Origin: Malachius bipustulatus | Taxonomy: Eukaryota; Arthropoda; Insecta; Coleoptera; Melyridae | Direction: 5' to 3' | DNA length: 64,000 nt | Assembly: GCA_910589415.1 (NCBI GenBank) | Contig: OU342635.1 | Location: forward strand, 6,572,001-6,636,000 | Shown here: piece after piece, positions 22,448-33,678 of the stretch | Position numbering within the stretch: the stretch's first letter is position 1 | Layout of the letters: every line of letters begins with the position of its first letter | The notes under the pieces: model-generated | Database searches by the model: none | What the model was told of the DNA's origin: nothing | Seen by the model: the letters and a program-made list of their open reading frames with translations, nothing else | Translations under genes and position numbers: made by a program

Positions 22448-25400
22448 GTAAGCAATTACGATAAGCATGCCTGTTTCTAGCGCAATAGTCACATTTTCTT
22501 GTCTTAAGAAGCCTTAAGTTAACAGTCTTATAATCAAGTCCTCAGCCAGCAGTCTTGTTCTTGTCGTTGAACAAGAAGTAAACTTCAACATCTGATGGCT
22601 GGTTTTCTCATTGGCAGCTTTTTTTATATTTTGTCCACGACTACCGTATAATATGTACCTTATGAATGAGTTTTCTAATGCATAAGCATAGTCATAATTC
22701 ACGTGAATTATAACCCGTGGATAATAGCCAGTGAATAATCATTATTCACTGGTCTAGAATTGCTAAGGACACGCGGTCTTTTAGTATCTGACAAGCATTT
22801 ATCAGTACGTTTAGGCAATAACCAGGCACTTTAATTAGTTAACCTTATGCCAATCATAAAAATCTTCTTAAAGTATTAGTTTGATCTGGTTTTTAATGCG
22901 CAAAAAAGTTAAAATTAAATAGAATATTATATCAAGTAAATAAGCCATTGACATGACATGACAAGCAAAGCATAAATTGTTGTCAATTTGAAACGTCATA
23001 ACTACTAGCATAGGTACCTACTATTTCTGTTAGAATTGTTTATTACTAACCTTAAATAATAGGTCAAAAATCAAACCTAAAAAATATCATTCGTTGGAAG
23101 TAACATTCTTCATCATAATAATTAATAATCTGTTAGGTTAGGCACTCTAGGCTAAAATGAAATTTCATCATAACCTAACTATTAAGTAGGTAGTACCTAG
23201 GCCCTTGTATTAGGTTGTCCAGAACACGTGACCTTTCAACTGTCAAAATGGCGGCCTGTAGAAACACAAACGCAAATCATCGAACCAGAACAGTCAGCAC
23301 GCGGCAATTAGAGAAGTTTTATTTTATTTATAACATTTCGAAATAATCAATTCGAACATCGAGCTATATCTTAAGTTTACTGTTATTAAGTGTGTGTGCT
23401 TGTCAGTTACAATAACAGTGATGTTACTAAGAAAAGTATGATTACCTGTTATCTTTAGAAAGTGGTGCTTCCGACATTATGGTTCGCTATAAAGAAAAAA
23501 TTAGGATCTTGAACGGCGTTGATCCATTTTTCTTAACTCCAGAGGATCCTGGACCACCTGTTTCTGCACCAGACATCGTGTCGTATTTAGTGTTGAGCCA
23601 CACAGTTTTTATACAAAAGAAAACGAAGGCTTATAAAAGTTTAAGCGGCTACAAGTGCAGGCTTTTGCATTTAATGGGATTGAAGCAAATTGCTAATCAT
23701 GTGTGATCTTCATTGGAAAGGTAAAATGAAAATACTATATCCTATGACCCATAGCAATAAAATATCTTGATCATTAACTTGTTTTTATTAATGTATTGTT
23801 TTTTGTTTAGGGTAAAGCATTCTCAACGAATGAACAAACCGCCTTGCTTGCTTGAATTATCTGTGAAGACGGTGCCATAAATTGTGGCCATTGCACCTGC
23901 ATGGCTGGGCTCTCTGAAGTTTGTAGTCATGTTGCTGCTTTGCTGTTCACAGTGGAGCATAATCACAGAACAAAAACCATCTCATCGTGTACAGATGCTG
24001 CGGCAGCATGGAACGTTACAAAAATATCAGAAGTTCCAATTGTTCGACTTAGTGAAATGGAATTAAATAAAAAATCCAATGTAGAAAAGCCGTCTTATTC
24101 TGTTGACGAAATTCCTGCCATTGAAGGTCAATCACCATTATCACTCCTACCATAATCCCTTACATTATTAACTAATTGAACCCTATGCTGCAACAACGTT
24201 GTAAGTACCAAAAGTAAATTTTGCTGATATATTATATTGGTTCACAAAAAAATGTTTATTTCGACTTCCCGCAAAATTTACTTTTGGCACTTACAACGTT
24301 GTTGCAGCATAGGGTTCAATTTTATAATGTACTATTATAAATTTTATAGGTATATCTTTTATACTTGTGTTTTTAAACTTTATTATAATCTTGATAAATG
24401 TTTTTAAGAATTATTTTGAGTTTGTGAAACTTCATAATAGCTTCAGCATGGGGATAACATATCAATTGTAGGAAAAATCAACAACTTCAGAAACATACAT
24501 TTTATTTATTATAAAGAACATAATATACTTTATTGTAACGTAAGCTGGTGCTCATTACAAAGTTGTCAATAAAATTACAGTTTTATAAAAACACAATTAT
24601 TATTTTATATATTAATTTATTGGAGACTGAAATTTTTACAGTAGGTAACTTTAATAATACTATTATAGTACTAATATGATCGTGTCACTAAAAAATTCAG
24701 AAAGCCAATTTAAAAAACGGTGAAAGTATTCAAAATTGAATGAACGCATAAGAATACTGTAAACTTTGGTAAAAAGAAAAGGGCACCAACCCTGAATATC
24801 TAGGCCACTAGAAGACAGTAGGTAACATTTGTGTTATGTCATCTCCTGTACAGAACAGGAGATGGTTTGAATCTATCACTTTCTGCCAGCAGCATCATCT
24901 TGCAGATTGGCGACAGCACTACTGGAGGACTCTCCATGATTTGTCACCTAGGTACATAAAGGGTGGTATGCTAGAAACTAAATTTCGTATTTGACAGCGC
25001 TGTTAACAACGGCACTGTTGTTAAAAATCACTTTGACATGGTCACGTGACCATGTTAAACGCTTTAACATCGTCATGTCAAATTTCATGTTGACAACGGC
25101 GTTAAAGCTGAAATCACCCAATTTGGTATGCTAGAAACGAAAATCGAGTAGGAACAGTTGAATGTCAATGTTAAATGGCCATGTTACAATAATCACAGCG
25201 TATGGATCGATTAATTATTATTAGCTGTCAAATTTTAGGGAATATTTTTAATAAATCCCGTATTATTCCAGAGTGAAGTGTTTTTTCTATGTTTATTTTA
25301 CAGTGTCATCACAACTAACTATCAACAATCTTGTTCCATAAATTGAAAATTAATCAAATAGGTACCTATACCTAGTATTTTTATACTATAATTTCAGTTT

Positions 25401-28400
25401 GAAGTATTTTATAACCCCTTCTGTTATACAAGATCTTAATTAAAAATTGAATACCTGACAATGGTGGGCATCAGATCTTGAATTTACAAAATCTTTCTTC
25501 CAGAAAGTACCTAGGTAACTGTAGAAACCCAGCAGGGACGCATTTAGATTGAAAAAAATAACGTAATGTGTGAACATACTTTACCATGGGCGGAGTAAAT
25601 ATAGGGAAATATTTATTATTTTTCCTGCTTGATGTGTATTTTTCATTTAGATTCAGAATAAAATTAAAAAAATAAAAAAAACATTTAACCATGGGCAGAC
25701 CAAACTAGGTTGGTGGAAATGTTATTTAATTAAATTGTTTTTCTTGCTTGATGTTTACTACTTTGAAACGTTTATGTTTGTTACAACACAACACAACAGT
25801 ATAGATCATGCGCATGCGTTCAGTAGGCACTAGCCAACATCTAACAACGCGAAACCAAAGTCGACCTCGACCATCTCGGATCGCCGATTAATTACGAAAT
25901 TGAACTTCGGTTCGGCTTCGATTTAGCTCGTGAATTGTTCTTAGCCTGTAATCACTGTGATCAGCGAATATACAACGTTGCCGCTATTGTTCATGTTACA
26001 TTTTTAACACGATGATGTTACCTAACAACAGTGTCAAATCATGAATATTTCGTTCTAGCATACCGAATTGATTTTAACAACAACGTCAGATTAACATCGG
26101 TGTTACGTTAACAACGCCACATGACATTTTCTAGCATACGACCCATAAACTCTCAAGTTAACGAAATTAATAAATAAATAAACTCAAAAAATATCACAAA
26201 TTAAGTACCTCCGAAATATCTCATTTTGAACTTTTTCTTCTTTTCTCAACTCTGTATTGTATTCTTTCTGAGCAGATCATCTTTAGCCCTTTTTAAAGCA
26301 ACATCTGAGTTATTATATCCCATGGCCAAAGAAGGAAACCTGTCAGGATCGTTTTCAATTTTCATCAACTAATGCTGATGGTTTTCCTAAAATTTAAATA
26401 TGGAAATCAAGAATTTGAAGTGAACAGAGTATTATTTTATCATCGTTATAACATTGCATTTACATCTACAGGAAAAAATATCCGATTAGGTAGGTAGGTA
26501 GGTAGGTACATATTATTACATAAATGCGTATCAGTATCAGCTTACCAGACAAAAAATGTTTGCTGCAAACCCTGGCATATTAGGTTGTTTCTGATGAATC
26601 AGATCTTCTAATTGCTTGAAGCCATTTCACACGTCTTTTTTAGAAAGTTCATCGAGATCTTTGCGATGTTCAAAATAATTCTTTTCAGTTCTGTTGATAT
26701 TTTATAAAAATTCAAAAGATCGCGATCCTCACGGATTCCATACTTTATTACAACACAACAGCAGGCGGTAGGCATTTTTAACCCAAAACCAATTTAATAG
26801 GGAATAAGAGATTGTATATGACCTTTTAAAAGGCTTCAACTTTTAAGTATATAAAAAGAAATAAACAAATAATGTTATCTTAATAATCCACACCACTTTC
26901 AATAACCGCTGTTCAGTACTACAGGCGGCCATATTGAATCCATTTTGACAGCATCTTGGACAACCTAATTGTAATTAATTTATGCTAACCTATAGAAAGT
27001 GGTTGATGAAATTGGGAAAATTATACGCATGTCACTGTAAACAGCTGATGGTCATGCTGTGTGTTGCCAGATTCACTTGTATTTACCAACAGACGGTTAT
27101 ATGGTGAAGTTTAAAAGAATTACTATTACAAGTTTATACATTAGATATTAAGATTATAAAGTGAGGGGAACATAGTTTAAGTTTAATTATATGAAATTTA
27201 TATGTAGGGCGAGTAATTCTAAACTGTTAATTGTACTAATACTACGGTATAATTTCCGATTTTGGTCTGTTGGTAAATACCAGTGAATCTATGGCAACAC
27301 ACATCATGACCATCAGCTGTTCCGAGGGGCATGCGTATTATTTTCCAAATCTCATCAACCAATTCAATATAACAGGATTACCAACTTATAGTTTAATAAT
27401 TTAGTTAGTTAAAAATTAAAATGGAAATAATTGATAGTGAGGACGAAATACTGTGAACTCCACCGGAGATAACGGAAGCAGCAAAGGTAACTTACCTGAA
27501 TTTGTTGGCTAAGAAATCCCGAAATCTTTATTTAACTGTATAAAACACCTTTATGAACTGGAAGGCGACCAAGAAAATTCATTCATTCTCATTGTTTAAA
27601 ATAAATTTTTGGAATCAAAGTAAATAGCAGTCGTGGACAAAGTATAGTATTATACTCGCATATAATGAGCTATTATCCACTCAGGTTAATTATGTCACTC
27701 GCTAACGCTCGTGACATAAACTTAACCTTCGTGGATAATAGCCCCCATTATATGCTCGTTTAATAATATACTATTTTGTGATAATAATAATTAAACTATT
27801 CATATAATATGCAACCAGTAATACACTAAAAGATGTAGACAGGTTTTTATGTAGATTTTATTGTAGGAATGTGTTTATTAATGTCCAAAATTTCTTTCAG
27901 AAACTCCAAGTTCTATATCAGTATTCAGGCAGAGAGAAAGTTCCTCAGAGGCTAGTGTTGACATTGTGGACAGCAAAACCGTATTGGGAAATTTAGCGAG
28001 CGACAAACCTCTTATTATAAAAGTTTCTCGATCCAAGAGGTTTCACGATGCAAAGCCTCAGCAATTAGATTGCTATCCTACAAGATCAAAATCTAGAGCT
28101 TCAGTTCTGATTATTAATAATTATGATTTTGAAAATCCAAGAGAAAACCCATACAGAAATGGTGCTGTGGTCGATCAAAAGAATTTGAAGACCTTGTTTT
28201 ATGAAATGGGTTTCGATGTAGAGCCACATAAAAATTTGACAAAACAGGTACCTATTCAGAAATGTTTTTTAATTCTTGACAATCATGTACTTATAACTTT
28301 ATGCTCTTGTTACATAAATTACCATTTTTACAGCAAATGGTAGAAGTGATTCAACAATTCACCAGTGATAATCATAAAACATCAGATATATGCTTTGCTT

Positions 28401-28975
28401 TTTTCATGAGCCACGGAAAAGAGCACAACAGTGAAACATTCATTGCCGGCACTGATAACAAATTCCTACGGGCATCGTGGATTGAATCAAGATTTAGCGT
28501 CAGGAATTGCAAAGTGTTCAAAGACAAACCCAAGATAATCATCTACCAAGTGTGTCGAGGTGACTTGATCGATAACATTCATTTGGCTCCTTCTCAAGTC
28601 GAATTTGACTCAGCTTACCACGGCACTGACACGACAAGTCTGCAACGAGACTTCAGTGACATGCTAATCTGTCATTCAACCATCATGGGTTATAAAGCAC
28701 ACAGAGACGTAAACAGGGGCACTTGGTATATCGAGAGCCTGTGTGATATTTTCATGAGGCACGCTCATGACATTCACGTCGAAGACATGCTCAAGAAGGT
28801 CGACAAAAGGCTTAGTAAGTTCTGTTCAGAAAAAGGCGGTGTGCAGACGTCAACCTATACGAATACCGGTTTTCAAAAATATTGCTATTTGCATCCAGGA
28901 ATTTATGAGGAAGATGGTCATATTAGAGAGTTTCACGCAATAAATGAAGGTGTGGATGAAGTTGATAGAAATTGA
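22035..28975 (+). CDS. Dronc: Dronc-like initiator caspase, CARD plus caspase domain, four main exons
   Basis: Model: exons 22035-22163, 22258-22447, 27901-28247 and 28334-28975, all with GT-AG borders and matching phases, giving 435 residues. Residues about 5-95 read as a CARD, with KKLVNSCKVEPILELF and a final helix INCLEETSQIYLAKALKE. The caspase domain starts about residue 170. SHG supplies the catalytic histidine (about 249), and QVCRGD the catalytic cysteine (about 296; the usual pentapeptide is QACRG). RDVNRGTWYIE, HAHDIHVEDMLKK and the QTSTYTNTGFQKYCY tail resemble Drosophila Dronc. Initiator caspases of this type are activated on an Apaf-1/Dark platform through the CARD and cleave effector caspases. 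Intron 2 (5.45 kb) contains a complete transposon (23210-26968). An acceptor at 22242 would add five residues. A 45-nt exon (27442-27486) could be included in frame. The start at 22035 has an A-rich upstream context and is the only in-frame ATG of exon 1 that gives a whole CARD. Confidence 0.8.
23205..23209. repeat. target-site duplication TTGTA of intronic transposon (left)
   Basis: TTGTA precedes the terminal TTAGGTTGTCC, and the same five bases (26969-26973) follow the mirrored terminus GGACAACCTAA. Confidence 0.75.
23479..24151 (+). pseudogene. SWIM zinc-finger gene fragment (type found with YqaJ exonuclease domains)
   Basis: The first part (23479-23706) encodes MVRYKEKIRILNG and then APDIVSYLVLSHTVF and KAYKSLSGYK. 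After an intron whose acceptor TTTTGTTTAG ends at 23810, a second part reads VKHSQRMN in one frame and, after a frameshift, EDGAINCGHCTCMAGLSEVCSHVAALLF in another. CTCMAGLSEVCSH supplies the C-x-C...C-x-H ligands of a SWIM finger. This combination is familiar to me from large insect and cnidarian gene families that continue into a YqaJ-like nuclease domain. That domain is absent here. A stop closes the first part in the genomic frame and the second part is frameshifted, so this copy appears dead. Confidence 0.7.
24175..24320. repeat. 146-bp hairpin MITE
   Basis: The arms of about 49 bp are almost perfect complements. The left begins ATTGAACCCTATGCTGCAAC and the right ends GTTGCAGCATAGGGTTCAAT, with a loop of about 48 bp. 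It lies just downstream of the SWIM fragment within the larger transposon. Clear flanking duplications were not found. Confidence 0.85.
24961..26144. mobile_element. nested 1.18-kb inverted-repeat element with ATAAA duplication
   Basis: The ends GGGTGGTATGCTAGAAA and TTTCTAGCATACGACCC are flanked by ATAAA on both sides (24956-24960 and 26145-26149). A second inverted pair lies inside each end: TTGGTATGCTAGAAACGAAA at about 25122 and TTCGTTCTAGCATACCGAA at about 26049. Both end regions are rich in GTTAACA / TGTTAAC phrases. No coding frame was accepted in it; the 73-codon frame at 25471-25692 is AT-rich and unsupported. Confidence 0.8.
26260..26775 (-). pseudogene. THAP-domain gene fragment
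   Basis: On the minus strand a start at 26775 gives MPTACCCVVIKYGIREDRDL, then after a frameshift VKWLQAIRRSD, and then ARVCSKHFLSG ending at a GTAAGC donor (26546). The arrangement of early cysteines, a tryptophan and a final C-x-x-HF is the THAP C2CH zinc module. An exon from about 26394 downward reads GKPSALVDEN and FPSLAMGYN, matching the usual GKP...PSL.LG continuation in insect THAP proteins. A frameshift and stops show this copy is not functional. THAP domains bind DNA and occur in several transposases. Confidence 0.7.
26485..26507. repeat. TAGG microsatellite
   Basis: Five consecutive TAGG units lie between the THAP exons. Confidence 0.8.
27001..27360. repeat. 360-bp foldback element in the caspase intron
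   Basis: GGTTGATGAAATTGGGAAAA at the left pairs with the right end, TTTTCCAAATCTCATCAACC. CAGCTGATGGTCATG pairs with CATGACCATCAGCTG further in. It lies about 30 bp beyond the right end of the intronic transposon and 540 bp before the first caspase-domain exon. Confidence 0.8.
27442..27486 (+). other. possible 45-nt cassette exon of the Dronc-like gene
   Basis: This short stretch is bounded by an AG (27440-27441) and a GTAACT donor (27487). It has a phase that fits between the CARD exon and the 27901 exon. It would add 15 codons, including TVNSTGDNGSSK, to the linker. Nothing in the sequence shows whether it is used. An ATG at 27421 with a GTGAGG donor at 27437 could instead provide an alternative CARD-less first exon (MEIID). 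Confidence 0.3.
27901..28975 (+). CDS. Dronc: caspase-domain exons of the Dronc-like gene
   Basis: Exon 27901-28247 follows TTTCTTTCAG and ends at CAG before GTACCT. Exon 28334-28975 follows TTTTTACAG and ends at TGA. Together they carry the linker, the large subunit with its catalytic histidine and cysteine, the inter-subunit linker and the small subunit. The linker phrase SSSEAS sits where Dronc has its own serine-rich stretch. All key catalytic residues are present, so the enzyme should be active if the CARD exons are joined to it. Confidence 0.88.
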
Positions 28976-29058
28976 CTTGCAGTGATTAGTTGATAATAAT
29001 CAACCTTCAAGTTCTTTTATGTGAAACGAAACTAAAATACTAAAACATTACAGCAGCA

Positions 29059-29210
29059 AGTCCAGTGTAACTTACTCCCAGCGTTTCATACCGGGTTAGT
29101 TGGCTTCGAATTAAAGTCATATTGAAAGTTTGCATTCAGATTTGTTGCTGCTGAAAATATCTACCCCACGTATGGATGAAATGTCTTGGGTAAGTTACAC
29201 TGGACCACTT
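29059..29210. repeat. short hairpin element just downstream of the caspase
   Basis: AGTCCAGTGTAACTTACTCC pairs with the right arm containing GGTAAGTTACACTGGACCACTT. The total length is about 150 bp. It lies within 100 bp of the caspase stop codon and so may be part of the 3' untranslated region. Confidence 0.75.
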
Positions 29211-29868
29211 CCCCCTTCGCCCATAATCTCTTATGATTGAAATTTCAAGTATGTATTTTTGAAGATACAAAGTATTATAAAAAAGCAGGTAAAAAATACA
29301 GTAATTCTGTAGAACAATAACATCTTACAATTATTATCTGAACATGATCCAAATTAGAATATTATTAAATTGACAAACTGATACTGGGGATTCTCTTATT
29401 TAGGCCCCTTTAAAAAAATTCACAATTTTCAGGAACGCCTATCTTTGAAATCTAACTTCATAAAAATTCCAAAATTGTAAAAACATTAGCACAATTAATT
29501 AACTGTAATGGAACTCGTGTCTCGGTACTGAGTTCTGCTCCTATAACTAATCAATATTAACAATGATAAATGCAAAAGTGTAATTATATATTTTATACTT
29601 TATTGAAAATTTATTATTTGTAGTGTTGTAATTTTTTTATTTTATAAGTCACTGGGTTTGATTCTGAAGGGTAATATTTAAATGTTGAATTTTATTTTTC
29701 ATATTGACCCTATTGATGAAGACAATCCAGATTTATATTGATTATATTTTCAATTTTGTAAGTAAATATTTGAAACTATAACTATTTTTTTTTACAAGTA
29801 CAATCGAGTACAATAATCGATTGATGACGTCAGTGGTCGGGGAAACCGGTGTCGGTTCCAAATAATCA

Positions 29869-30015
29869 AGCATTTGACAGTTGCAGAGTTGCCAATTTAA
29901 CTGGAAACTTTTGATTACAGTAAATACGGAATTTTTAGTGATAATAATTATTAAACTACCAACAGGCGGCTCGAGCTCCACGGAAACCTAAAATATAATT
30001 TGGTTCAATTCACAG
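29869..30015. repeat. dispersed repeat, copy 1
   Basis: This segment, from CATTTGACAGTTGCAG to TTGGTTCAATTC, recurs in the same orientation at 40936-41080 with moderate divergence (both contain CGGAAACCTAAAATAT). The family is unassigned; it could be part of a retroelement or SINE. Confidence 0.75.
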
Positions 30016-30576
30016 ACAACATACTATAAAGAGACCGGCAGATCGACGGACGAAAATTGGTACAATGACTACAATGTTCAACGCGCATTCCGGTAGCGCA
30101 TTGCGGACGATTTCTAAACTAAAATGAAGCTGCCTTTAAATCTAAAATTCTCAGTTTGACATAATCTGACGTATAGTTTTGTAATTATTGTGTAAAATGA
30201 TTTATTTAATTTGAGTATTTTATCAAACTAATAACTAGATAATAATACGTGCAGCTTCCACTGAAAATTGTCACCGGAAGTTACTGTCGCCCAAGCGGAT
30301 CGATATCTAACTAGCGTTGATTTGAAATGTCAATTTAATTGAACGAAACGTCAATCTGACGTTTACTTTGCTTATGATTTATAAACTTTTTGACTAGTAG
30401 TTTATTCTAATTCTAATTACAAAACGTGTTAAGTGTTGCGAATAATTGCGTAAAGCCAAGACAAGATAGATATGTATTGGCCTATTGTCATCGGAAGACC
30501 TAAATAATTCCTTAATGGTTTTGGTTAAATATGTACAAACGAGATGCTTTGCTGAAAGAACTGTTTCAACAGAACA

Positions 30577-31503
30577 TTGCAGGAATGTAATGTGGCTCCG
30601 TCAATTCGAAATTTGAACCCTTTCTTGGATGAAAAAGTTTTGATTCGCGTTGGAGGAAGGTTGGTGAATTCTGAATTTAATATGGATAAACATCATCCAA
30701 TTCTGTTACCGGCAAAAAATTGGTTAACGAAATTAATATTTACAAGGGAACATTTGCGTTTGTTGCATGCTGGTCCGCAACACCTATTAACATCTGTGCG
30801 AGAGCGATTTTGGGCAATTTCGGGAAGATATACGACAAAAAGAGTGGTTCACGAATGTGTGAGGTGTTTTCGTGTTGCGCCAAAAATAATAACCCCAATA
30901 ATGGGTAATTTGCCAGCTTGTAGAATTAATCCTTCTTATACCCTTTTCAAAATACTTGGGTGGACTATGCTGGTCCAATGAATTTAAATGATACGAAGGG
31001 GCGTGGTTGTAGGGTTTCAAAGTCTTATATTTGCTTGTTTATATGTATGGTGACCAAAGCTGTTCATGATATTGAACTTGTTACAGATTTGTCAACTGAT
31101 TCGTTTATTTTGGCTTTAAAGAGATTTATTGCCCGTAGGGGAAAGCCTTCCAATATGTATTCGGACAACGGGACAAATTTTAGGGGAGCAAAAACCGAGT
31201 TAGACAAGTTGAGGGTTTTTGTATTAAAAAATAAGGTCAGCATTGTTGAGGCTGACAGGCGAAGGAGTCGATTGGCACTTCATACCCCCCAGATCACCTC
31301 ACTTCGGAGGACTTTTTTTCGTCTCTGACATTTGAAGAGATGTATACGTTACTCGTACAAATTGAGGCCATCATGAATTCCAGACCTTTGTCACCTCTCT
31401 CTTACGATCCCAACAATTTAAATCCTCTTACTCCCGCTCACTTTTTGGTGGGAAGAAGAATTGTCACTGCCAGATCCGTGTCTTTTGAAGATTCCAGAGT
31501 CTA
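30577..31503 (+). pseudogene. Bel/Pao-type integrase fragment
   Basis: The first frame (30577-30981) holds an HHCC zinc region, with histidines around HLRLLHAG and cysteines in HECVRCFR. Then, in a shifted frame (30960-31328), DYAGPM and SDNGTNFRGA carry the two aspartates of the integrase core. A third frame downstream contains IEAIMNSRPLSPLS and LTPAHFLVGRR, the glutamate region and the C-terminal motif typical of Bel/Pao and related retroelements. At least two frameshifts and the absence of gag, protease and reverse transcriptase show a dead 5'-truncated remnant. Long terminal repeats were not located. Confidence 0.85.
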
Positions 31504-31509
31504 GATTAT

Positions 31510-32460
31510 CGTGCTTCCAAAGAAGTTCAACAACTCCAACAATAGGTTTACTTAAAAACTGACGACTTATTTATTTGCTTTGAAACCAGTCGAGCTATGC
31601 AAACGAAACTTGGTGGGTTAAACAGTGGCACGCATACGGGTAACAATTAAAAATATTTCAACAAAAATGCAATAAGCATCGAAATAAACCACTAATTTAC
31701 CTTATTATTACTGCTGCTGTATTGTATGTAGGTGTCACAAGCCTGACGTCATAGGCTGCGCACTGACATGTTTGTATAATAATTATTATATATACGTGTT
31801 TTCACGAGTATTAGTCGTACCCATACACATGTCTGTGCCAAAGTACTTATGAGTAAATACTTACGAGTACATTTTCTGAGTTTCGTACTCGAATTTCAAT
31901 TTATTTACGAGTACTCTTTCAAGTACTCCTGCCTAGCTCTGTGTCAACCCCAACATTACCTGATGCACCAAAAACTCTAGATAATTTTATTATGTCTGTG
32001 AATATAATTTATATTACATCCGTGCTTTTCATATCCGGTGTCTTGTGTAGTTAGCGATCGAGGCGTGTAGATGGCGCCTCCTTTTCATACTTCACTTTTA
32101 TTACATGTAAATAGCGGAGAGCTGCACGTATTATCATCTAATGTATTTGCTAATAATAAAGTTTTAGATAAAACTTTACCCTTAGAGTACTTAGAAATAT
32201 AATTTATAATACCTAATTTACCCAATTAATAACAGGATAGCGTACAACTTTCGCATATGCGTTGACTTTTTGAAAGGTAAGTGCAATGCTGCTTCATGCT
32301 GTTGTAAGTAGTAAAAATTATTTTAAATGAATCGAAAAAACTCTTTCTAAATGCGAAAAAATTGTTTTAGGAACCACATTCTGTCTGTGTCTTGGTTTAA
32401 AAGCAGTTCAAATCACAACGATGGATTTATCAAAATTAAGAATACAAAACCCGCGCAAGA
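31510..32460. other. intergenic DNA
   Basis: No gene is seen. A block around GCCTGACGTCATAGGCTGCGC (near 31740) recurs near 63955 as TGACGTCACAGGCTGCGC, showing a dispersed repeat. Confidence 0.5.
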
Positions 32461-32469
32461 ATGTGCTAG

Positions 32470-32760
32470 ATCCATTATAGAAAAAAAAAATTTTTTTCGA
32501 AAAAAGTAAAATTAAATTTTTACAAATTTTTTTTAATGTTATTGATTTTGGATTTTCATGATTTTTTTTGTACCAAACGACATAAAAAACAATATGGCGG
32601 CTATAAGAAAAACAAAAGTTGATTATGAAAACTGTGGGATTTAGTTAGTCTTGAAAATTTTTAAAACGTAAAATGGATAGCAGTTGCCGACTTATGCAAG
32701 TTTATAAAGAATTATTTATTTTTTCCTGACAATAAAAAAGATATGAGCAATCTCATATGT
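32470..32760. repeat. half of a family A/C-type foldback element
   Basis: The core block ATATGGCGGCTATAAGAAAA and the following AAAGTTGATTATGAAAACTG match the right arms of elements A, C and D. No mirrored left arm or CAGGGTG end is present, so this is a truncated copy. Confidence 0.75.
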
Positions 32761-32963
32761 AATCTTAGAACCACGTGACGTCAGAAGACCGGAACGCAGC
32801 CTTTAGGCAAGTAAACGTATAGTGCGCACGCGTATTCTGTCACAATAGAACTTTTTCCTGTCTGTCAGTGTTCACTGTCAACTGTCACTCATTAGGTCGA
32901 TGATCGAGCTCGATGAATAAAAAATACATTGAATTGAAATTGAAAATTGACATTTAAATCATA

Positions 32964-33678
32964 TAGTGATGAGCGATACCGTGACTTTTGAATCACGCTG
33001 TTAACTGATATCGTGATTTTTTGATATCAGTGATTTTAAGACGTGACGTGATCACGACTTTTCAATCTGTTACATAATATATTAGTCATGGCAAACTTGG
33101 CACATAGCTAAATATTTATGCAGCCTGTCGTGACGTGATTTAACGTTGCTGGTTTGATCAGGGACCGGGTAAAAATAAACATAACAAATTAAACAAATTC
33201 AAGTTAAACGGAAACAAAAAAATAAAATATTTATTAATTCTTCAAAAAGTAAAAATTATATGTTATGATAAGATAAATATGGTATTTTTGTCAGTCTTGA
33301 TTTTATTTGGCATTTTTAGGTAATAATATAGGTACCTAGTACCTAATACATTTAAAAAAAATAAAAAAACTTTTGAAAGCGAAGCGAAATTCGGCCGTAC
33401 AGTCTTCCGCCGTTTGCACGAGCTCGACTGTCTGTCTTCCAGTTCAGTTCAGCCCTGTGCCCTGTTCCTGTTTCACTGTTTCACATCATCACATCAAAAT
33501 CACAAAAACACAACCCGATCGTCGCGTCGCGTCTCGTATCCCGCGCCTCGTCGTGATTTCGTGAAGTCGTGAATCGTGATCACTTCACGGTTTTGTTTGA
33601 CTTTCGATAACAGTCACAGTTCGTGATTTTTAGATATCAGTGATTAAATCACAGTTCGTTATATATCGCTCATCACTA
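32964..33678. mobile_element. hAT-superfamily non-autonomous transposon
   Basis: 715 bp with inverted ends TAGTGATGAGCGATA and TATCGCTCATCACTA. A perfect 8-bp duplication AAATCATA flanks it (32956-32963 and 33679-33686). Both the duplication length and the ends fit hAT. The arms carry repeated GATATCAGTGATTTT phrases. The interior is GC-richer (33380-33560), with an open frame at 33373-33564 that has no recognisable domain. No transposase is encoded. Confidence 0.92.

Larger units (their letters stand above)
23210..26968. mobile_element. 3.76-kb DNA transposon carrying SWIM and THAP gene remnants
   Basis: The ends are inverted: TTAGGTTGTCCAGA with CTGTCAAAATGGCGGCCTGTAG at the left, and CTACAGGCGGCCAT, CATTTTGACAG and TGGACAACCTAA at the right. 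TTGTA duplications of 5 bp flank it. On the plus strand is a broken SWIM-finger gene (23479-24151); on the minus strand is a broken THAP-domain gene (26260-26775). A further element with its own duplication lies inside (24961-26144). The duplication length does not fit the 8 bp of P or the TTAA of Kolobok, the families whose transposases carry THAP domains, so the superfamily is left open. It sits in the long intron of the caspase gene. Confidence 0.82.

Noticed and set aside
22186..22464. Reading the CARD exon as a free 92-residue protein starting at 22186
   Set aside because: That start lies in the intron between two good splice sites; the exon fits the CARD-caspase model better.
33373..33564. 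Cys/Ser-rich frame inside the hAT-type element
   Set aside because: It does not resemble a transposase; the GC-rich centre makes long frames likely by chance.
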